A stretch of DNA of 64,000 nucleotides from Pirellulales bacterium (GTDB lineage: Bacteria; Planctomycetota; Planctomycetia; Pirellulales; Lacipirellulaceae): NCBI GenBank assembly GCA_019636345.1, contig JAHBXQ010000003.1, forward strand, positions 248,001 through 312,000, written 5' to 3'. The position numbers were made by a program, and so were the translations under genes. Position 1 is the first letter of the stretch; the number at the start of each line of letters is the position of its first letter. Below the pieces are notes generated by a model, which saw only the letters and a list, made by a program, of their open reading frames with translations, did no database searches and had not been told where the DNA came from. Shown piece by piece: positions 17,791 to 27,300 of the stretch.

Positions 17791-18777
17791 ATGACCGCAT
17801 ACTTGATCCGCCGCATCGGCATCGGGCTGATCACGCTGGTGCTCATCACGGCGCTCATCTACGGGCTGCTCCGGGCGATGCCCGGGTCGCCGATCACGGC
17901 CGACCCCGCGAATCTCAACCCGAGCAAGCAGATCACCGAAGAGGCGCGCAAGCTGTACGAAAAACAGTACCACCTCGACAAAGAGTGGTACGTCGCCTAC
18001 GTCCTGTGGCTGAAGGACCTCGTTCTCCACGGCGATTTGGGGATCTCGTTCAAAAACAACAATCGCGGCGTCACGTCGCTGATCGTCGATCGCATGCCGG
18101 CGACCTTGCTGCTGTCGGTCACGTCGCTTGTGCTGGCTTACGGGCTGTCGATTCCGCTGGGGCTATGGGCCACGGCCAAGGACGGCACGCTCGCCGAGCG
18201 GAGCGTCAGCGTCGTGTTGTACATGCTCTACTCGCTGCCGGCGTTCGTCGCGGCGCTTTATTTGCAACTGTTGTTTTACGTCAAGCTCGGCTGGCTGCCG
18301 CTGTTCGGCATGACGTCCGACAACTACGCCGATCTGTCGACGCTCGGCAAGGCGTTCGACGTGATGCAACACGCCGCGCTGCCCATCGTCTGTTTTACGT
18401 ACGGGGCGCTCGCGTACGATTCGCGCTTCATTCGCGCGAACATGCAGGAAGTGGTCCGCCAGGACTACATCCGTACGGCCAAGGCCAAGGGGGTCGGGCC
18501 CCGGGCCGTGCTGTGGCGCCACGCGTTCCGCAACACGCTCATTCCCCTGGTGACCATGCTGGGAATGACGTTGCCGACCCTGCTGAGCGGGGCGGTCATC
18601 CTCGAGCAGGTCTTCGCGTGGCCCGGAATGGGCCAGCTCTACTTCGACGCGATCAAACAGCACGACTACAACGTCGTGATGGGCCTGACGCTCATGTTCA
18701 GCGTACTCACGCTCGTCGGGCAACTTCTGGCCGACGTGTTGTACGCCGTCGTCGATCCGCGCGTCAGTTATCAATAA
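17791..18777 (+). CDS. ABC transporter permease, DppB/OppB/YejB type
   Basis: A 328-residue inner-membrane permease with six predicted helices. It begins MTAYLIRRIGIGLITLVL, the classic first helix of OppB-type permeases, and has a long periplasmic loop after it (about 30-90). The EAA loop that contacts the ATPase is RQDYIRTAKAKGVGPRAVLWRHAFRN, near residues 222-247. It ends in DPRVSYQ, the usual C-terminus of this family. It lies 128 bases after the binding-protein gene and 18 before the second permease, so the genes are one transcription unit. It forms the membrane channel with its partner. Confidence 0.93.
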   Translation: MTAYLIRRIGIGLITLVLITALIYGLLRAMPGSPITADPANLNPSKQITEEARKLYEKQYHLDKEWYVAYVLWLKDLVLHGDLGISFKNNNRGVTSLIVDRMPATLLLSVTSLVLAYGLSIPLGLWATAKDGTLAERSVSVVLYMLYSLPAFVAALYLQLLFYVKLGWLPLFGMTSDNYADLSTLGKAFDVMQHAALPIVCFTYGALAYDSRFIRANMQEVVRQDYIRTAKAKGVGPRAVLWRHAFRNTLIPLVTMLGMTLPTLLSGAVILEQVFAWPGMGQLYFDAIKQHDYNVVMGLTLMFSVLTLVGQLLADVLYAVVDPRVSYQ

Positions 18778-18795
18778 CGACATTCGCCCTCGCCC

Positions 18796-19884
18796 ATGAG
18801 CAGCCCGACGCATCAGCCGCCGAAGTCGCCCGGTTTTTGGCGCGAGACGTGGTCCCGGTTTCGCCGCCGGCGGCTGAGCATGCTCGCGTTGGGATTCGTC
18901 GCCCTGTTGGTGCTGGTTGCGGCCGCGGCCCCGCTGATCGTCGGGACCAAGCCGATCGTCTGTCGGTACAAGGGCGAGCTCTACTTCCCGTTTTTCGGCT
19001 ACTACGTCGATTCGTGGGAGAACCCCGTCTTTCGCAAGGACCGCGTCTATCCCGTCTATGCCAGCAATTTGCCGCGGCGCGACAAGGAGAGCTGGGCCGT
19101 GTGGCCGCTGGTGTATCAGGACCCCTACCGACGGGTCCGCAAGGGAGATTGGCCCGATCACCCGGGCAACCCCTTTGGCGCCGACGGGGCGCCCAGCCGG
19201 CTCAACTGGTTCGGCACGACCCGCGAGGGGTACGATGTGTTCGCCCAGATGATCCACGGCACGCAGATCGCCGTGAGCGTCGGGTTCGTCTCGATGGGCA
19301 TCGCCGCGGCGGTCGGCATCACGCTCGGGGCGCTGGGAGGTTATCTGGGCGGGTGGGTCGACATGCTCGTCAGCCGGCTCACCGAGGTGGTCATGTGCAT
19401 CCCGACCTTGGTGCTCATCCTAGTGCTGGTGGCGTTTCTCGACAACGTGACGAACTGGCACCTGATGGCGGTCATCGGCTCGGTGAGCTGGACCGGCATC
19501 GCCCGACTCACCCGGGCCGAATTTCTCAAACTCAAACAAATGGAGTTCGTCTCGGCCGCGCGGGCGCTGGGCGCCTCGCCGCTGCGGATCATGTTCCTGC
19601 ACCTGTTGCGCAACGCGCTGGCCCCGGTGCTCGTGCCGATCAGCTTCGGCATCGCCTCGGCGATCCTGCTCGAGTCGAGTCTGAGCTTCCTGGGGTTCGG
19701 CGCCTCGCCCCCGAACCCCAGTTGGGGAACGCTGCTGCAGTCGGGCCGCGCCGACATCGAAAAAATGTGGTGGTTGATCGTCTACCCCGGCGTCGCGATC
19801 TTCCTGACCGTGCTGGCCTACAACCTCATCGGCGAAGGCCTCCAAGAAGCCACCGACCCCCGCTTGCGGCAAGACAGCCACTGA
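18796..19884 (+). CDS. ABC transporter permease, OppC/YejE type
   Basis: A 362-residue permease. It starts with a short cytoplasmic helix and one membrane segment, then an unusually long periplasmic loop (about 55-145) rich in Tyr and Phe (KGELYFPFFGYYVDSW), as I recall for YejE rather than plain OppC. The EAA motif is EFVSAARALGASPLRIMFLHLLRN, near 250-275, and the family signature SLSFLGFGASPPNPSWG follows. It pairs with the preceding permease. The YejE-like loop and the fused ATPase downstream together point to a YejABEF-type uptake system (peptides, microcin-like compounds, or cell-wall fragments). Confidence 0.93.
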   Translation: MSSPTHQPPKSPGFWRETWSRFRRRRLSMLALGFVALLVLVAAAAPLIVGTKPIVCRYKGELYFPFFGYYVDSWENPVFRKDRVYPVYASNLPRRDKESWAVWPLVYQDPYRRVRKGDWPDHPGNPFGADGAPSRLNWFGTTREGYDVFAQMIHGTQIAVSVGFVSMGIAAAVGITLGALGGYLGGWVDMLVSRLTEVVMCIPTLVLILVLVAFLDNVTNWHLMAVIGSVSWTGIARLTRAEFLKLKQMEFVSAARALGASPLRIMFLHLLRNALAPVLVPISFGIASAILLESSLSFLGFGASPPNPSWGTLLQSGRADIEKMWWLIVYPGVAIFLTVLAYNLIGEGLQEATDPRLRQDSH

Positions 19885-20076
19885 CGCTTCCACGAAGACA
19901 TCGCCAAGGCGAACATCAGCGCCTGGCGGCGAAACGTACGCTGACGCTCGATCGCCCCCTCCGCGAAACCCAGTCCTCCGTGGTTCTTGCTTCTGGAGTC
20001 CTTCGTCAAACGACGTCCTGCCTTTGCGGTCGAAAATTCCGAGCCCTTTGCCGCCAAACCTTTCGTGATTTCCATA

Positions 20077-21939
20077 ATGCCTGCCGTACTTGACGTCGCC
20101 GATCTGCGGACCCACTTTCACACCGACGAGGGGATCGTCCGCGCGGTCGACGGGGTGACGTTTCGCATCGACCCCGGGCGCACTCTGGGGATCGTCGGCG
20201 AGAGCGGCTCGGGCAAGAGCGTCACCTCGCTGTCGATCATGCAACTGCTCTCCTCCTCGGCGAAAGTCGAGCCCGGCAGCAAGATCGCCCTGCTGGGTCG
20301 CGAGCTTGTCGGCCTCCCCGAACCCGCCATGCGCGGCATCCGGGGCAAGGACGTCAGCATGATCTTTCAGGAGCCGATGACCTCGCTCAACCCGGTGTTC
20401 ACCGTGGGAAGCCAAGTCGCCGAGGCGATCATCCTGCATCAAAAGACGACCAAGTCCGAGGCCCGGGTCAAGACGATCCAGCTCTTCCGCGAGGTGGGCA
20501 TCCCCGACCCCGAAGAACGCGTCGACGCCTATCCCCATCAGATGTCGGGAGGGCAGAAGCAGCGCGTGATGATCGCGATGGCCCTCTCCTGCAATCCCAA
20601 GCTGCTGATCGCCGACGAGCCGACCACGGCCCTCGACGTGACGATCCAGGCGCAGATTCTCGACATCCTCCGCAACCTGCGCGACCAGCGCGGCATGGCG
20701 ATCTTGTTCATCACGCACGACCTGGGGGTCATCGCCGAGATCGCCGACGACGTGTTGGTGATGTTCCGCGGCGAGGAGGTCGAGTACGGCCCCGTGCTCG
20801 AAATCTTCGAGAACCCCAAGCACCCCTACACCAAGGGCCTGCTCGCCTGCCGGCCGCGGCTCGACACCCCCTACAAGCTGCTGCCGACCGTGTCCGACTT
20901 TATGGACGTGGCGACTGTCGACGGCAAGCCGGTCGTCACCGAGAAGCAACTCACGGCGGAGCGGCTCGAACAACTCCGCACGCAAGGTCGCGGTCGGTTG
21001 CTTCATCCGCTGAGCGAACTGACGGCCATGGGGCATCCCTGGGAGGACGCAGGGCATCCCCCCGACGCGACCGCCGTGGCCGAGGGGACGACGCCGATCC
21101 TGGAAGTCGAGAACCTGGAGGTCCACTTCCCTGTGCGCCGCGGGGTGTTCTCGCGCGTCGTCCGGCACATTAAGGCGGTCGACGGGGTCAGCTTTCGCGT
21201 CTATCCCGGGCAGACCCTCGGGCTCGTCGGCGAAAGCGGCTGCGGCAAGACGACCACTGGTCGGGCGATTCTGCGACTCATCGACCCGACTGGCGGAGCC
21301 GTGCGCTACCACGGCGTCGACCTCGCCAAGCTCTCCCGCAGCGAGATGCGCACGATGCGCAGCAGGTTGCAGATCATCTTCCAGGACCCGTACGGGTCGC
21401 TCAACCCGCGGATGACGGTCGAGGCGGCGGTCACCGAGCCGATGGTCATCCTCGGACTGGGCGCCGGCCGGGCCGACCGACGAGCCAAGGCGGCCGCCCT
21501 GCTTGATGAGGTCGGGCTGAGCCCCGACTACCTGCGCCGCTATCCGCACGAGTTTTCCGGCGGCCAGCGGCAACGAATCTGCATCGCCCGGGCCCTGGCC
21601 GTCGAGCCGGAGTTCATCGTCTGCGACGAATCGGTCTCGGCCCTCGACGTGTCGGTGCAGGCCCAGGTGCTCAACCTGCTGAAGAAGCTGCAGGAGACCC
21701 GCAAGCTGACCTACATCTTCATCAGCCACGATCTGAGCGTCGTGAAGTTCATGGCCGACATGATGGCCGTGATGAACGAAGGCAAGATCGTCGAGTTCGG
21801 CCCGAGCGAATCGATCTACGCGGCCCCCCGCGAGGAGTACACTCGCAAGCTGATCAGCGCGACCCCGAACGACGACCTGGAGCACATCCGCAAGCTGGCG
21901 AAGGCGCGCGAAGCGATGCGACAAGTGCAAGCGACGTGA
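20077..21939 (+). CDS. Fused double ABC ATPase, YejF/DppDF type
   Basis: A 620-residue cytoplasmic protein with two complete nucleotide-binding domains. The first has Walker A GESGSGKS (about 40-47), signature MSGGQKQR and Walker [13 protein letters not shown]. The second has GESGCGKTT (about 385), signature FSGGQRQR and Walker [13 protein letters not shown]. In the second Walker B the usual D-E-P is D-E-S, a known variant that keeps the catalytic Glu. Single-chain fusion of the two Opp/Dpp ATPases is characteristic of YejF. The start is the ATG at [14 protein letters not shown]; the frame is open 30 codons upstream but unlike the family. It energises the two permeases in front of it. Confidence 0.95.
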   Translation: MPAVLDVADLRTHFHTDEGIVRAVDGVTFRIDPGRTLGIVGESGSGKSVTSLSIMQLLSSSAKVEPGSKIALLGRELVGLPEPAMRGIRGKDVSMIFQEPMTSLNPVFTVGSQVAEAIILHQKTTKSEARVKTIQLFREVGIPDPEERVDAYPHQMSGGQKQRVMIAMALSCNPKLLIADEPTTALDVTIQAQILDILRNLRDQRGMAILFITHDLGVIAEIADDVLVMFRGEEVEYGPVLEIFENPKHPYTKGLLACRPRLDTPYKLLPTVSDFMDVATVDGKPVVTEKQLTAERLEQLRTQGRGRLLHPLSELTAMGHPWEDAGHPPDATAVAEGTTPILEVENLEVHFPVRRGVFSRVVRHIKAVDGVSFRVYPGQTLGLVGESGCGKTTTGRAILRLIDPTGGAVRYHGVDLAKLSRSEMRTMRSRLQIIFQDPYGSLNPRMTVEAAVTEPMVILGLGAGRADRRAKAAALLDEVGLSPDYLRRYPHEFSGGQRQRICIARALAVEPEFIVCDESVSALDVSVQAQVLNLLKKLQETRKLTYIFISHDLSVVKFMADMMAVMNEGKIVEFGPSESIYAAPREEYTRKLISATPNDDLEHIRKLAKAREAMRQVQAT

Positions 21940-21994
21940 AGCGGAGCGCGCTGCCGGCGACATGACGTCGGCAGCGGGACCTGCGTGAGCGGGA

Positions 21995-22528
21995 GTGGAC
22001 GCCGCCGTGACGACTCAACCCTATTCCGACGATCGATCGCGCAGATTGTTCGCCGCGCTGATCGCGGCGGCGGCGGTTCTGCTGATCTCGGCCGGATCGT
22101 ACAGCGTGCTCCGGCTCTATGTCGCGTATCACCGCTGGCAGATGGGCCGCGCCTTTCTTGTCGACCACGATCAATCGCAAGCGCATCTCGCTCGCCTGGT
22201 TCAAGTCGGGGCGCTCGTCCACTATCGTCGCGAGTTTGCGGCGATCGATTCCGCTTCTCCCGCGGCGGATTTCGTCCGTAGCCGATTCCGCGCCCGGACG
22301 ACCCCTCCTGCCGAGATCACTTCGGACAGCGCCGCTGAGCACGGCAAACCGCTCGTCATCGCCGCCTGGTGCGAGCCTCAGGACGAAGCCGCTTGGCTGG
22401 AATTTGAAGCAGAACTCGAACGCGAGATCGCGGCCAAGTCGCTCGCGCCGAGCCCGCCGAACGTCGGCAAGTCGCCCCCCTCGCCGGTCGGCGACCCGCA
22501 GACGCAGGAACCAGAGCACGACCCGTGA
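21995..22528 (+). CDS. Single-pass membrane hypothetical protein
   Basis: A 177-residue protein with a GTG start (a second GTG is 12 bases inside). One membrane helix (LFAALIAAAAVLLISAGSYSVL) near residues 18-39 is followed by a soluble region containing HRWQMGRAFLVDHDQSQAHLARLVQVGALVHYRREF and a Pro/Ser-rich tail. It follows the ABC ATPase by 55 bases on the same strand, so it may be the last gene of that operon, though the family is not recognised. The role is unknown. Confidence 0.5.
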   Translation: MDAAVTTQPYSDDRSRRLFAALIAAAAVLLISAGSYSVLRLYVAYHRWQMGRAFLVDHDQSQAHLARLVQVGALVHYRREFAAIDSASPAADFVRSRFRARTTPPAEITSDSAAEHGKPLVIAAWCEPQDEAAWLEFEAELEREIAAKSLAPSPPNVGKSPPSPVGDPQTQEPEHDP

Positions 22529-22632
22529 CCGCCCCGTGCGATCCGTACCGGTCGGCGCCCTCGCCGGGGTAGCCGGCCAAGTCCGCTACGCGCCGCCGTT
22601 CGGGATCGAGGCGTAAGGCCGGACAAAGAAAA

Positions 22633-22665
22633 ACGGGCCGCCGATCACAGCGATCAGCGGCCCGT
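22633..22665 (-). terminator. Rho-independent terminator
   Basis: A perfect 9-base stem (22633-22641 with 22657-22665) is followed, reading on the minus strand, by TTTTTCTTTG. It lies just after the stop of the PEP-CTERM gene and is positioned to end that transcript. It could also end the plus-strand operon, but the T-run is on the minus side. Confidence 0.75.
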
Positions 22666-22707
22666 CGTCAGTTTCTGTTCGTCTCGGACTTCGTCGCCGG
22701 AAGGGCC

Positions 22708-24399
22708 TTATGCCCCGCGACGCCGCGCGGCCGCGACGACCAGCGCCCCGGCCAACAGGGCCAAGCCCGCGGTCGCCGGTTCGGGTACCGCCGCAACGAC
22801 GGCAGTTGCCTGAGGCTGACCGTAGTTGCTCGTCCACGCGGCCAGGTCGTCGGCGTCGACGTCCCCGTCGAGGTCGGCGTCCCCTTGCGAGTTCGTGGCG
22901 CCGCTGGTCGTGCCGTTGTTGCGCTGCCAGATCAGGAAATCGGAGCCGTCGACGAGGGTGCTGTCGTCGAAGTCGGCGTCGAGAGGAGGTGCGGCGGGGA
23001 CGAGGTCGAAGATCGGCGGGCCTGCGGCGGCGTTGTTGGCCCCCGGGACGCCGGTCAGCCCTTCACGGTAGCCCACGTAGAACGTCGCCGCCAGATCGGC
23101 GTCGGTCGTGAATGCGTAAGGGTTGTCGCCGAAGCGCGCCGATACGTTGCCGGTCGCGGCGTCGTAGTCGATGCTCAATCGGAACCACCCGGAGGCGAGT
23201 CCGGAGACGTCAATCTCTTCGATAATGTTCCATTCGCCCGCCGCGGGTTTGCTGTTCCCGCCGTCGCCGAAGTCGACCAGCATGAGCTTCTGAAAGTTGT
23301 TCACTCCCGTCGGCTCTTCGTACCGCTGATAGAGCCAGCCGATCCCCGTGCTGGAATTTCCCGTCACGGTCGTCGGAGCCAGAACTAGATTAGTCGGGTC
23401 GGGGGTGACGAAAAACGCGTCGGTCGTGCCGATGCCATAGACGGTCGTTTCAAACTCGGCCGCGTTGGTGATGCCGGTGATGCCGATCGGGGCCGTATCA
23501 AAATAGGCCCACAAGTCGAATTTCGAGACGAGTTCCTTCGAGTAAATCGAATTGCCGCCCCCCGTTTCGTCCCATGCGATGATCGCGTTCCCTCCTTGCG
23601 GCGAAGCGGGAATCGCGCTGAAGTGAAACGCGTTCGTGGCGGTCGGGTCGACGACCCGCGGCAGCACGAACGAAGCGTGGTATTGAGTCGAGAGTTCCGT
23701 CCCCACGCTCATTGCGTCGACGTCGGGAATGTTATGGACTGGAACCAACGGCAGGTTGTTGCTGGCTCCCGGAGTGAGCGGCAGAATGCCGAAGTCGCGA
23801 CCGTTGCTGTTCGAATCATGTCCGTCGCGGTATCGGCTCCAGCCTTGCGGCACGTTCGGAGTGAGCGCGTTCATTGAAATCAACTGGCCCTGAAACCCGC
23901 TTCCGATCTGCGCCAGTTGGTCGGCGGTGGCGCCCGTCAAGCCCGTGGCGCCGAGGCGGAACACCTCGTAGGCCACGGCGTCGACCATGTCCCCGTTGTT
24001 GTCGCGCAGCTCGATTGCATTGGCAGCGACATCGGGATACAGCTCGATGCCGGTCGTGCCGGGGGGCGTGTAATTGACGTTGGGCACACCGGCGGCGCCG
24101 ATCACAAAGTAACCTCCCGGGGCCAGCATCGTGCCTGTGGGAATCACGTCGGAAACCAGCGGCGCGCCCCCTTCCAGGCTGGCGACGACAAGCGACCAGT
24201 CGCCGATGTCCACCGCAGTCGGTCCGGGGTTGTACAACTCCACGAATTCACGGTCGTCGGGATTGAACGCCCCGGACCCCGCGGTCCGTTGCTCTTTGAC
24301 AATTTCGTTGATGACTACCGCCTGCGCGGAGGCGGTGGTCACGACGGCGACCACGGTCAGGATCGCGCACGCGCGATACAAAGGACGGCTGACTCTCAT
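22708..24399 (-). CDS. Exported lamin-tail-domain protein with dockerin-like repeat and PEP-CTERM anchor
   Basis: A 563-residue secreted protein. A signal peptide (ILTVVAVVTTASAQA) is followed by a lamin-tail (LTD) domain at about 25-205 with VVINEIVKEQ, EFVELYNPG and GGYFVIGAAG. A beta-rich domain with a DYDAATGNVSARFGD motif follows. Next are two calcium-loop-like units, DADFDDSTLVDGSDFLIWQ and GDADLDGDVDADDLAAW, which resemble dockerin type I repeats. The end is VPEPATAGLALLAGALVV plus AARRR, a PEP-CTERM sorting signal. The protein is therefore expected to be exported, processed and held at the surface. The start is backed by AAGGAG ten bases upstream of the ATG. Biochemical role not known. 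Confidence 0.9.
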   Translation of the reverse strand: MRVSRPLYRACAILTVVAVVTTASAQAVVINEIVKEQRTAGSGAFNPDDREFVELYNPGPTAVDIGDWSLVVASLEGGAPLVSDVIPTGTMLAPGGYFVIGAAGVPNVNYTPPGTTGIELYPDVAANAIELRDNNGDMVDAVAYEVFRLGATGLTGATADQLAQIGSGFQGQLISMNALTPNVPQGWSRYRDGHDSNSNGRDFGILPLTPGASNNLPLVPVHNIPDVDAMSVGTELSTQYHASFVLPRVVDPTATNAFHFSAIPASPQGGNAIIAWDETGGGNSIYSKELVSKFDLWAYFDTAPIGITGITNAAEFETTVYGIGTTDAFFVTPDPTNLVLAPTTVTGNSSTGIGWLYQRYEEPTGVNNFQKLMLVDFGDGGNSKPAAGEWNIIEEIDVSGLASGWFRLSIDYDAATGNVSARFGDNPYAFTTDADLAATFYVGYREGLTGVPGANNAAAGPPIFDLVPAAPPLDADFDDSTLVDGSDFLIWQRNNGTTSGATNSQGDADLDGDVDADDLAAWTSNYGQPQATAVVAAVPEPATAGLALLAGALVVAAARRRGA

Positions 24400-24758
24400 C
24401 TGCTGATGCTCCTTGGAAGTGGATACGTCGTCGCGACGAACCGGCCGGCGCGATCGCCGAATCCAGCACAGTCCCGAATCGTAGCAGGCGCCAGTCCGCC
24501 GCCTCTCATGCGACTGGCTTGAACGCCCCTCATCGTAGCTGGGGGCCGATCCAGAAAAGAACCAAATCCTGCGCAGCAGGTCCTTGATTTCGCGCAGGCG
24601 GACACGACGCATCGTACGGGCGCTCCCGACGGCGCGTGCCGCTGGCTCTGCCACGACAAGCGCGAGCTGTCGTTCACCACTGGCATGGCAGCGGAGCCCG
24701 GCAACTGGCAATGCCCGAGAGCGTCGTCCTCAACTCGACGAAGCACGACGAGCCCGGG
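24400..24758. other. Gap between the anti-sigma-like gene and the PEP-CTERM gene
   Basis: About 360 bases with no convincing gene. It should hold the promoter and 5' leader of the PEP-CTERM gene on the minus strand, but no pair of hexamers with proper spacing stands out. The frame of the PEP-CTERM gene stays open through it, which reflects high GC, not coding. Confidence 0.5.
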
Positions 24759-25766
24759 TCACTCGTCCCCGACCGGAAAGATCGTTCCCAACGGCTCGAA
24801 CTCGCTGCGCCCCAGCACAAGATCGTCGCGGTTCAGCCCCGCGGCGTGCTGGCCGGCCAGGTTGAGAAACAGTTCGTCGCCGTTCGGGGCCTGGCACCCC
24901 GCGACGAACCGCACCGACATGCTTTGGTACAGCACGTTCTGCCCGCAGGGGCCGTGCGGCGTGCTGCGGAAGGCCTGCGTGACGGCGGGGGCGTCGGCCA
25001 GCACCGGCATCGAGTCGCTGCCGACGAATCGCACATGGTGCAAGTCGCCCTGCGGGTCGAAATACCCGAAGCGATAGGCGTAGCTCCCTCCCATTCGCTG
25101 CCGCAAGGCGATCAGCACCGGACCGTGCGCCCTCCGCAGGTCGGCTTGCGTGGGGACGCGCAGTCGCACGCGACCATTGGCGACGTCTTCGCCCAATTGC
25201 GTCGCGGGACAGGAGAGGAGTTCGGCGAACAACTCGCGGTCCATCCCGCATTGGTCGGCCAAGGCGACGGCGTACATCCCGGCGTTTTGGCCCAAGGCGA
25301 TCGGGGGCAATTGGCGATTGTTTCGCTCGGCGTAAGCGACGAACTCAGCTCCCAAGGCCCGCAGTTTGTTGGCGCAGATCGCGCGTCGCGAGGCTTCGCG
25401 ACTTTGCAACAGCCCTGGCGACGTGACTGCCGCGATCGCCAGAAAGACCCCGGCCGCGACGGCGAAATCCGCCAGCCGCCAGCGGTGGCCGGTGCGGGGC
25501 GGGTCGCACATTAACTCTCGGAGCGAGAACTCGCCGCTCTCGACCAATGAGCAGGTTCGCTGAACGAGATCGACGGGGGGCTCCGGCTCGGCGGTCGCGA
25601 GCTTCGCACAGCCGCAATCCTCGGGATCGTTGCCGCCGGAGAAGCACTCCCGCAGCCGCTCGAACTCCTGCCGCCACGCCGGGTCGGTCTCGAGCCGGGT
25701 CTCGACCGTCGCGCGGTCGGCCGGCGACAAGTCGTCAAGCAGGTAGGCGAGAAGTTGCTCGGTCAT
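24759..25766 (-). CDS. Anti-sigma-like membrane protein with DUF1559-like segment
   Basis: A 335-residue protein. The N-terminus (MTEQLLAYLLDDLSPADRATVETRLETDPAWRQEFERLR) is the helical repeat pattern of cytoplasmic anti-sigma domains, without a visible zinc-binding His-Cys-Cys set. One membrane helix follows (about 100-120). Immediately after it, ASRRAICANKLRALGAEFVAY and NNRQLPP strongly resemble the segment after the pilin-like helix of DUF1559 proteins, which normally reads AARRxQCxNNLKQLG. The rest is a soluble domain on the outer side. It follows an ECF sigma gene on the same strand, so it probably inhibits that factor. The start is the ATG of MTEQ. The pairing with a DUF1559-like outer part is unusual. 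Confidence 0.75.
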   Translation of the reverse strand: MTEQLLAYLLDDLSPADRATVETRLETDPAWRQEFERLRECFSGGNDPEDCGCAKLATAEPEPPVDLVQRTCSLVESGEFSLRELMCDPPRTGHRWRLADFAVAAGVFLAIAAVTSPGLLQSREASRRAICANKLRALGAEFVAYAERNNRQLPPIALGQNAGMYAVALADQCGMDRELFAELLSCPATQLGEDVANGRVRLRVPTQADLRRAHGPVLIALRQRMGGSYAYRFGYFDPQGDLHHVRFVGSDSMPVLADAPAVTQAFRSTPHGPCGQNVLYQSMSVRFVAGCQAPNGDELFLNLAGQHAAGLNRDDLVLGRSEFEPLGTIFPVGDE

Positions 25767-25990
25767 CGCTGCCAGTGGCCGTGCCAATCCCGTCAGGGAG
25801 ACGCACGCGGTAGCCGGACAGGGTCGGTGGGCGTCGGCGGAAGGGGGGGCCGAGGAATCGCGGCCCCGCTTCCTTCTGTACGCACCTCGATCCGAAACCG
25901 TTCAACCGCTTTCAGTCGCGTCAGACAAGTCGTGCCGGTCGTGCCGGCGGGCGGGGCGTCCCCCCGTACAGCTTATCTTAAATGAAACGA

Positions 25991-26015
25991 GCCTGCCGCG
26001 CTGGGCGCGGCAGGC
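25991..26015. terminator. Strong hairpin between sigma and anti-sigma genes
   Basis: A perfect 10-base stem (GCCTGCCGCG with its complement) has a 5-base loop. On the minus strand it is followed by TCGTTTCATTT. It lies in a 307-base gap that otherwise holds no gene, between the end of the sigma gene and the start of the anti-sigma-like gene. It may end or attenuate transcription between them. The T-run is weak, so termination may be partial. Confidence 0.6.
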
Positions 26016-26073
26016 TCGGGGGTTTACCTAATTGTCGGAAACCGGGACAGGTCGGCCTTCGACCGAGCGAGCG

Positions 26074-26715
26074 TTAGAGGCGGGCCGCCGGCTGGGCGTC
26101 TTGCCAGGCTTGCCCCAGCCGCTGGAGCGCGGCATGCATCCGGCTCTTGACCGTGCCGACGGGCACCGACATGACCTTGGCCGCGTCGCCATATTTCATC
26201 CCGCGGAAATAGACGAGGTTGACCGCCCGCCGCAGGGGCTCGGGCAGGGCGTCGACGGCCCCCCGGACCCACTCGGCCTGTTCGCCGTGCTCGGCGACGT
26301 GGGCCGGGTCGAACTCGCCCCCCTCGACGAAGTCGCGGAGGGTGGCCCCCTGGTCGCCGGGCTGCATGGCCTGTTCGAGGCTCATCCGCCGGTGACGCTT
26401 CGTCCGCCGCTGGGAGTCGATCGCTTGGTTCGTGGCGATCGTGTACAGCCAGGGCCGGAACCGGCGTCCCGCTTCGAACGAGCCTCGCTTGACGTGCACC
26501 TGGAGAAAGGTCGCTTGGAAGACGTCTTCCGCCTGGGCCGCGTCGCCGAGGTAGCGACGCAAGTAATTGTAGAGCTCGCGCTCGTACCGGGCGACCAGCT
26601 CGGTGAAGACCGCGGAATCTTCGCTTTCGCGGTACGACAACAACAGCTGCTCGTCCGATTGCTCGGCGAGAGTGGCGATGGTCGACAGTTCGTCCTTGGG
26701 TCGGCTAGTCGTCAT
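26074..26715 (-). CDS. ECF RNA polymerase sigma factor
   Basis: A 213-residue sigma-70 family factor with regions 2 and 4 only. Region 2 covers about 30-110, with FTELVARYERELYNYLRRYL, the core-binding stretch AEDVFQATFLQVH and RPWLYTIATNQAIDSQRR. Region 4 covers about 150-205, with LPEPLRRAVNLVYFRGMKYGD and the helix-turn-helix VPVGTVKSRMHAALQRL. It should recruit RNA polymerase to a small regulon. Its likely partner is the anti-sigma-like gene downstream on the same strand, although a hairpin separates them. Length is normal. No autoregulatory promoter could be picked out. Confidence 0.92.
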   Translation of the reverse strand: MTTSRPKDELSTIATLAEQSDEQLLLSYRESEDSAVFTELVARYERELYNYLRRYLGDAAQAEDVFQATFLQVHVKRGSFEAGRRFRPWLYTIATNQAIDSQRRTKRHRRMSLEQAMQPGDQGATLRDFVEGGEFDPAHVAEHGEQAEWVRGAVDALPEPLRRAVNLVYFRGMKYGDAAKVMSVPVGTVKSRMHAALQRLGQAWQDAQPAARL

Positions 26716-27182
26716 GTTACGAACTCCTCGCTGGCGAGAGGTTCGACGTCATGCTCGGGCCAGCCTGATGAGGCAGCGGCCAAAGCATGCATTTACCGGG
26801 GAATATCCTACTTCCCGGCCGTCATGGTTACCTTTCGCGACCCCCGCCCCAATCACAAGGGCATTTCCATGGGTCGCGAAATATCGCTTGGCCGCGGTCC
26901 GGCGAGCTCATCGGCCCGCCGAGTCGAGGCCAAGCCCCCCTTCCGTGTCTGGGGCGGCTGTGTTGGCAGATGCCGCTTTATTTTAACCGTGCGACATCTG
27001 CGGGCCATAACAGTGGCAATTGTCGTACCAAGCCCCCCTCGGAACCGTGCTAGCGAAGCTAGAAATCGCCGTAAGTCGAAGAGAAGCCGGCTGTTAAAGC
27101 ATAGCCCGGCTTCCCCGATCCTGGGCCGCACAATCCCCCGGGTCTGCCAAAATTGCATTCCGATTCAATGGCGCACCCCTGG

Positions 27183-27230
27183 CAAGTGTCCCGAAAGGAG
27201 ACTTTCGCGCGTTCAATTGTGAGACACTTG
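27183..27230 (+). other. Nested inverted repeat, possible structured RNA
   Basis: The outer arms are CAAGTGTC (27183-27190) and GACACTTG (27223-27230). The inner arms CGAAAG (27192-27197) and CTTTCG (27202-27207) enclose a GAGA loop. The GNRA tetraloop suggests RNA. No neighbouring gene claims it. Confidence 0.45.
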
Positions 27231-27300
27231 AGCCGTTCTGCAGGATCGGGGGTACTTCGCCCCGTGGAAGCCAATCTTGCCCGAACTGCCAGGAAGGCGC

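Noticed and set aside
19420-21963. An 847-residue open frame on the minus strand opposite the ABC ATPase gene.
   Set aside because: Antisense shadow; the plus strand has complete Walker and signature motifs.
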